Below are positions 5,837 through 8,925 of a stretch of 8,925 nucleotides of DNA, piece after piece; position 1 is the stretch's first letter; each line of letters starts with the position of its first letter. A model generated the notes under the pieces. The model saw nothing but the letters and a program-made list of their open reading frames with translations. It was not told where the DNA came from and did no database searches. Origin of the DNA: Flavobacterium psychrophilum (GTDB taxonomy: Bacteria; Bacteroidota; Bacteroidia; Flavobacteriales; Flavobacteriaceae); the NCBI GenBank assembly GCA_945897545.1, contig CAMDGJ010000117.1, positions 1-8,925 on the forward strand, written 5' to 3'. The position numbers were made by a program, and so were the translations under genes.

Positions 5837-6643
5837 ATGAGATTCTTCAATTACATTCTTTTTCTTTTACTGTTTACCACCTCCCTATTCTCCCAACCCA
5901 AACTCCTTTCTTGGAACATAGAAAACTTTGGGAAATCGAAATCAAACAGCGAGATTAGTTTTATTGCTAATACCATCACAGATTTTGATATTGTCGCCAT
6001 TCAGGAAGTCGTAGCAGGTGATGGAGGTGCACAAACTGTAGCAAAATTAGCAGACGAACTCAATCGCCAGGGAGCGAAATGGGATTATGTCATTAGTGAA
6101 CCTACGAGTAGTAACGCTTACAAAACCGAGCGGTATGCTTTTCTCTGGAAGACCAATAAAATAAAGAAAATAGGAAAAGCTTGGCTCGAAAAGAAATACC
6201 ATTTGGAGATAGACCGAGAACCCTATTTCTGCACTTTTCAATTCGAGAATAAGCAATTCACGGTGGCCAATTTTCACGCAATAACCAAAAACAGACAGCC
6301 TGAAACGGAGATTAAATATTTTAAATTCCTACCCAAGGAATATCCCAATCTGAATTTGATCTTTGTGGGTGATTTCAACTGTCCGCAATCGCACATAGTT
6401 TTCAATCCTTTGAAGAAAATGGGGTACAAATCAATTTTGATCAATCAAAAAACCTCTTTGAAAAAAGAATGTAAAAATGGCAATTGTCTCGCATCTGAAT
6501 TTGATAATATGTATTATAATGCATCCAAAACAAGCGCTAAAAATACAGGTATCATTCCCTTCTACAAAAATTTTAATTCTTTGCACCAAGCCCGACTAAT
6601 TTCAGACCATATTCCCATTTGGTTTGAATTTTACTTGAAGTGA
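5837..6643 (+). CDS. Secreted endonuclease/exonuclease/phosphatase family protein
   Basis: The 268-residue product belongs to the DNase I-like EEP superfamily of metal-dependent phosphodiesterases. Residues 1-19 form a signal peptide (MRFFN, a Leu/Phe-rich core, then S-L-F-S before Q20), so the protein is exported. The catalytic set is complete: N27 in WNIENF, E57 in DIVAIQEV, Y100 region, H147 in VANFHA, D179 and N181 in VGDFNC, D223 in EFDN, and D257-H258 in SDHIPIW. This matches the DNase I active-site order. Cleaved extracellular DNA is the most likely substrate, for nutrient or phosphate scavenging, but the superfamily also includes phosphatases and sphingomyelinases, so substrate is inferred. 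Two Cys (C212, C217) might form a disulphide. No clear promoter is visible; TATCATTG (5794-5801) is a one-mismatch -7 candidate. It converges with the DUF2490 pseudogene, 19 nt apart. Confidence 0.87.
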   Translation: MRFFNYILFLLLFTTSLFSQPKLLSWNIENFGKSKSNSEISFIANTITDFDIVAIQEVVAGDGGAQTVAKLADELNRQGAKWDYVISEPTSSNAYKTERYAFLWKTNKIKKIGKAWLEKKYHLEIDREPYFCTFQFENKQFTVANFHAITKNRQPETEIKYFKFLPKEYPNLNLIFVGDFNCPQSHIVFNPLKKMGYKSILINQKTSLKKECKNGNCLASEFDNMYYNASKTSAKNTGIIPFYKNFNSLHQARLISDHIPIWFEFYLK

Positions 6644-6662
6644 ATTGCTAAAACTGCAACAA

Positions 6663-7415
6663 TTAATCATCACCAAGAGTATGATGTCCCGCAGGTTTGT
6701 TGGGCTTAATACTGGTGTTGAGATAAAAGAACAATCTCAAAGTATGATTCATATCGTGTTCGTAACCAGAACTTTTTCGTTGGTAAATATTCATATACCC
6801 AAAATCATAACTCCATTTAGGGCTTATGGATTGTTTGATTCCGATACACAATCGATTCTGGTCAAAAGTGTTTAAGACAACATCCTTTCCAAATTGGATT
6901 AAAATCTCGTCTGAAACGATAAGTGATGTTCCTTTTTTTTCTTGAATTCAACTAATAAATGCAACTTTTGAGAAACGAGTTTCTCCGGTAACTATATCAT
7001 TAGCAATTTTTTCTTGCCAGCGTTGTTCATTTCTTATCCTATAAACAATACTTATCTGTCCATATTTTGTGTTCAATTGTGCTTGTTGGTACATTCTGTT
7101 TTCATCAGAGTACGCAGTCCATCCCTAATTTGTTGGAGCAAGCCACATATGGGCAAATCCTCCCGAAATAGAAATTGTATGACTAGGAATATAACTTACT
7201 CCACTTCTTAAGAAGTAAAAACTATTTTCTTTAAATAAATCATTGCTTCTAATATGAACATCAGCATTAATTCCCCAATGATCTCGAAATTTAGCAATGG
7301 TGTTAATGGAAACCCAGGTTTGGTTCTGCTGATTGATTACTTTTTCGGGTTGCAATTGTCCAAAAGTAGGTATCGGTAATAAAGCAATCTAAACAAAAAA
7401 TTGATACTTAAACAT
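6663..7415 (-). pseudogene. DUF2490 outer-membrane-type protein, inactivated by stops
   Basis: The minus strand reads as one continuous frame of 250 codons from ATG (7415-7413) to TAA (6665-6663), interrupted by TAG at codon 9 (7391-7389), TAG at codon 97 (7127-7125) and TGA at codon 156 (6950-6948). There is no frameshift. The pieces are a signal peptide (MFKYQFFV-stop-IALLPIPTFGQ), then QTWVSINTIAKFRDHWGINA and FYFLRSGVSYIPSHTISISG, then RIRNEQRWQEKI, then SDEILIQFGKDVVLNTFDQN and a final beta-rich part ending GHHTLGDD. This is the DUF2490 pattern, predicted small outer-membrane beta-barrels of unknown role (family identification from memory). Length is normal, so decay is recent and by point changes only. 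A restart after the second stop would not give a secreted protein. The 3' end converges with the nuclease gene. Confidence 0.8.
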
Positions 7416-7477
7416 AAAAAAAGCCTTTTTCGAGAATAACTTTTTATTAATTTGATACAAAATGACACCATTTAAAA

Positions 7478-7901
7478 AAATTCAAGGTGTTAATTGATTT
7501 TGATCACAATGCTTCTGGTTAAAAAGGAGTCGAAGAATATTTACAAAGTGTAGAAGCTACCAAGAAAATTGGAATTATTGCAGGTATTGGCGACCGTCGT
7601 GATGAGGATATCAAAGGTGGAAATTGCAGCCCGAATGTTTGACCATATCATCATTCGCCAAGAAAAATATTTAAGAGGACGAACTGAAGATGAAATCATA
7701 GATTTAATCCTCGAAGGAATCAAGAATTCCGGCAAAGATGTAACTTATGAAATTATTCCAAAAGAAACGGAAGCCATAAGACATGCCATCAATAGCGCTT
7801 AAAAACGCAGTTTCATAACCGCTTTGAGTGATGTGGTGATCAATTCCATTGATATTGTCCAGGAATATTTGGACAAAGAAAATGAGTCTGGAAATAATTA
7901 A
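7478..7901 (+). pseudogene. cphA: Remnant of cyanophycin synthetase C-terminus
   Basis: Only the last roughly 140 residues of cyanophycin synthetase remain, from an enzyme of about 870 or more residues that polymerises aspartate and arginine. Recognisable parts of the Mur-ligase-like C-terminal domain are FKVLIDFDHNASG (intact family: DFAHNPAG), GVEEYLQSVEATKKIGIIAG, GDRRDEDIK, ARMFDHIIIRQEKYLRGRTE, EEGIKN-like EGIKNSGKDVTYEIIPKETE, and SFITALSDVV ending EYLDKENESGNN. It is broken by TAA at 7520-7522, a frameshift near 7613-7617 (frame 2 to frame 3), and TAA at 7800-7802. Everything N-terminal, including the ATP-grasp domain, is missing, and the truncation point lies just upstream of 7478 next to the DUF2490 pseudogene. 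No product is expected. Confidence 0.85.
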
Positions 7902-7916
7902 ATTTTATCAGTTAAT

Positions 7917-7949
7917 AAAAAAAGCTACCGTAACAGGTAGCTTTTTTTT
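7917..7949. terminator. Bidirectional intrinsic terminator
   Basis: AAAAAAAGCTACC (7917-7929) pairs perfectly with GGTAGCTTTTTTT (7936-7948) around the loop GTAACA. The G+C core GCTACC/GGTAGC is flanked by A and T tracts, so it works in both directions: for the cphA remnant on the plus strand and for the asparagine synthetase B-like gene on the minus strand, whose TAA stop (7950-7948) abuts it. Confidence 0.9.
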
Positions 7950-8925
7950 AAGTCTTCTGCTTTTTCTTTCTCGCCGCAGGAAACAAAACATTATTCAAAA
8001 TCAAACGATAGCCAGGCGAATTTGGATGTAAATCCAAAACAGTTACAGGATCACCTACTCTATGCTGGTAATCTTCCGGATCGTGTCCCCCATAAAAAGT
8101 ATACATTCCTTTTCCTTTTTCACCATGGATGTATCGTGCTTCGCCATTAAGTTCGCAAGTCCCCATAATCAATATGTTCGATTTTATAAGAGTTGGGTCA
8201 AAAGCTGTCGTTTGTCCCATAAATCCTTTTATTAATTGCGTGTGATTTTGACACAACATACTTGAAATTGGATCCCATTTTGCCGAATATTCCATCAAGG
8301 TAAAATAATCCCGCTCCATTGGAATCATTCTTTGTTCGGTCATATCAATATTCGAGAATTCATAATGTTCGGGTTTTCTGTCTAAAATAAAGTCTTTGAA
8401 TGCGAATGAATTGGCGTAATTTATTTTGGACTGATAATTGGGTTCACTGGCATCACCATCAAACATAGACTCGCAAATATCAACTCCATCTGCTGCCAAG
8501 GTAATATCAAAAGTATCTGTTGCAGAACACATGGCAAACATAAATCCACCGCCAATAACGAAATCCCTAATTTTTTTGGATACAGCCAATTTTTCTTCTG
8601 ATACTTTTTGATAGCCCAATTTTACAGCCAAAGCTTCAGCATCTCTCTTTTGGTCAATGTACCAAGGTGAATTCCTGTTGGAACCAAAAAATTTACCGTA
8701 TTGACCAGTAAAATCTTCGTGATGCAAATGCAACCAATCGTAAAGTATGAGCTGGTCACTTAAAACTTCTTCGTCATAAATAGGTGTAAAAGGAATTTCA
8801 GCATACGTCAAAACTAAGGTCACTGCATCGTCCCAAGGTTGTTTTCCTTTGGGAGTATAAACAGCTACTTTCGGAGCCTTTTCGAGTACAACCACTTCCA
8901 TATTTTGGGAAGGACTGGATATTTG
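7948..8925 (-). CDS. 'Asparagine synthetase B'-like Bacteroidetes protein (5' end outside window)
   Basis: The minus-strand frame is open to the window edge, giving the last 325 residues; an internal ATG at 8901 is not the start, because the eight codons before it (QISSPSQN) fit the family as I recall it. The sequence matches a conserved Bacteroidetes protein of roughly 400-plus residues usually annotated 'asparagine synthetase B': EVVVLEKAPKVAVYTPKGKQ, PFTPIYDEEVLSDQLILYDW, LHLHHEDFTGQYGKFFG, FVIGGGFMFAMCSATDTFDI, ARYIHGEKGKGMYTFYGGHD and PGYRLILNNVLFP. I see neither the N-terminal Cys glutaminase site nor the ATP-pyrophosphatase SGGxDS motif of real asparagine synthetases in this part, so the enzymatic name is doubtful. 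Segments such as YTFYGGHDPEDYQHRVGDP and GGGFMFAMCSATD suggest a glutamine-amidotransferase-like or ThuA-like fold, which is inference. The C-terminus is basic (ARKKKQKT). Promoter and start lie beyond 8925. Confidence 0.8.
   Translation of the reverse strand, partial: QISSPSQNMEVVVLEKAPKVAVYTPKGKQPWDDAVTLVLTYAEIPFTPIYDEEVLSDQLILYDWLHLHHEDFTGQYGKFFGSNRNSPWYIDQKRDAEALAVKLGYQKVSEEKLAVSKKIRDFVIGGGFMFAMCSATDTFDITLAADGVDICESMFDGDASEPNYQSKINYANSFAFKDFILDRKPEHYEFSNIDMTEQRMIPMERDYFTLMEYSAKWDPISSMLCQNHTQLIKGFMGQTTAFDPTLIKSNILIMGTCELNGEARYIHGEKGKGMYTFYGGHDPEDYQHRVGDPVTVLDLHPNSPGYRLILNNVLFPAARKKKQKT

Noticed and set aside
6645..7211. Plus-strand open frames opposite the DUF2490 pseudogene
   Set aside because: The minus strand carries recognisable DUF2490 sequence over this span; the plus frames are complements without protein character.
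7541..7735. Minus-strand open frame over the cphA remnant
   Set aside because: Shadow of the plus-strand cyanophycin synthetase remnant.
7569..7802. Reading 7569-7802 as an intact small gene of 77 codons
   Set aside because: It is the middle of the broken cphA remnant: family sequence continues before it in frame 2 and after its stop in the same frame, and its TTG start is arbitrary.
1..8925. CRISPR array, tRNA, rRNA, insertion sequence or phage genes
   Set aside because: No regularly spaced repeats, no transposase or integrase motifs, and no tRNA or rRNA signature were seen on either strand by eye.

Overview
The window looks like a piece of a Flavobacterium-type chromosome (Bacteroidota, Flavobacteriaceae). 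It is AT-rich, and the protein sequences resemble flavobacterial families (MurB, an ECF sigma factor and a Bacteroidetes protein usually labelled 'asparagine synthetase B'). Several genes are preceded by the Bacteroidota -7 promoter element TAnnTTTG, and Shine-Dalgarno sequences are not evident. These assignments come from reading the sequence and recalling families; no database search was run.

Layout. (1) 1-1124: the last codons of an upstream gene, then a family 4 glycosyltransferase 8 nt downstream, probably the end of a surface-polysaccharide operon. (2) 1125-1680: a non-coding or decayed stretch with a well-formed promoter, a C-terminal gene relic and a large imperfect inverted repeat. 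(3) 1716-2729: murB (peptidoglycan precursor synthesis). (4) 2880-4528: a membrane family 2 glycosyltransferase whose 3' end overlaps an ECF sigma factor gene starting at TTG. (5) 4529-4890: about 360 nt without a convincing gene, but with a promoter flanked by two similar dyads. (6) 4918-5570: a HigBA toxin-antitoxin pair with an ATGA overlap and an operator-like dyad on its promoter. (7) 5571-5836: non-coding, with a 14-bp perfect palindrome. (8) 5837-6643: a secreted DNase I-fold nuclease or phosphatase. (9) 6663-7901: a decay zone holding a near full-length minus-strand DUF2490 pseudogene (three in-frame stops, no frameshift) and a plus-strand remnant of the cyanophycin synthetase C-terminus. 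(10) 7948-8925: minus-strand 3' part of the 'asparagine synthetase B'-like gene, separated from the cphA remnant by a strong bidirectional terminator.

Most intact genes concern the cell envelope (two glycosyltransferases, MurB, a secreted nuclease). The GT2-sigma pair is translationally overlapping and probably cotranscribed. HigBA is a self-contained stability or stress module. I see no new multi-gene defence system, CRISPR array, tRNA, rRNA or insertion sequence. The points most worth checking are the orphan promoter with paired dyads at 4608-4645, the start-codon corrections (murB, GT2, higB), and the pseudogene cluster.
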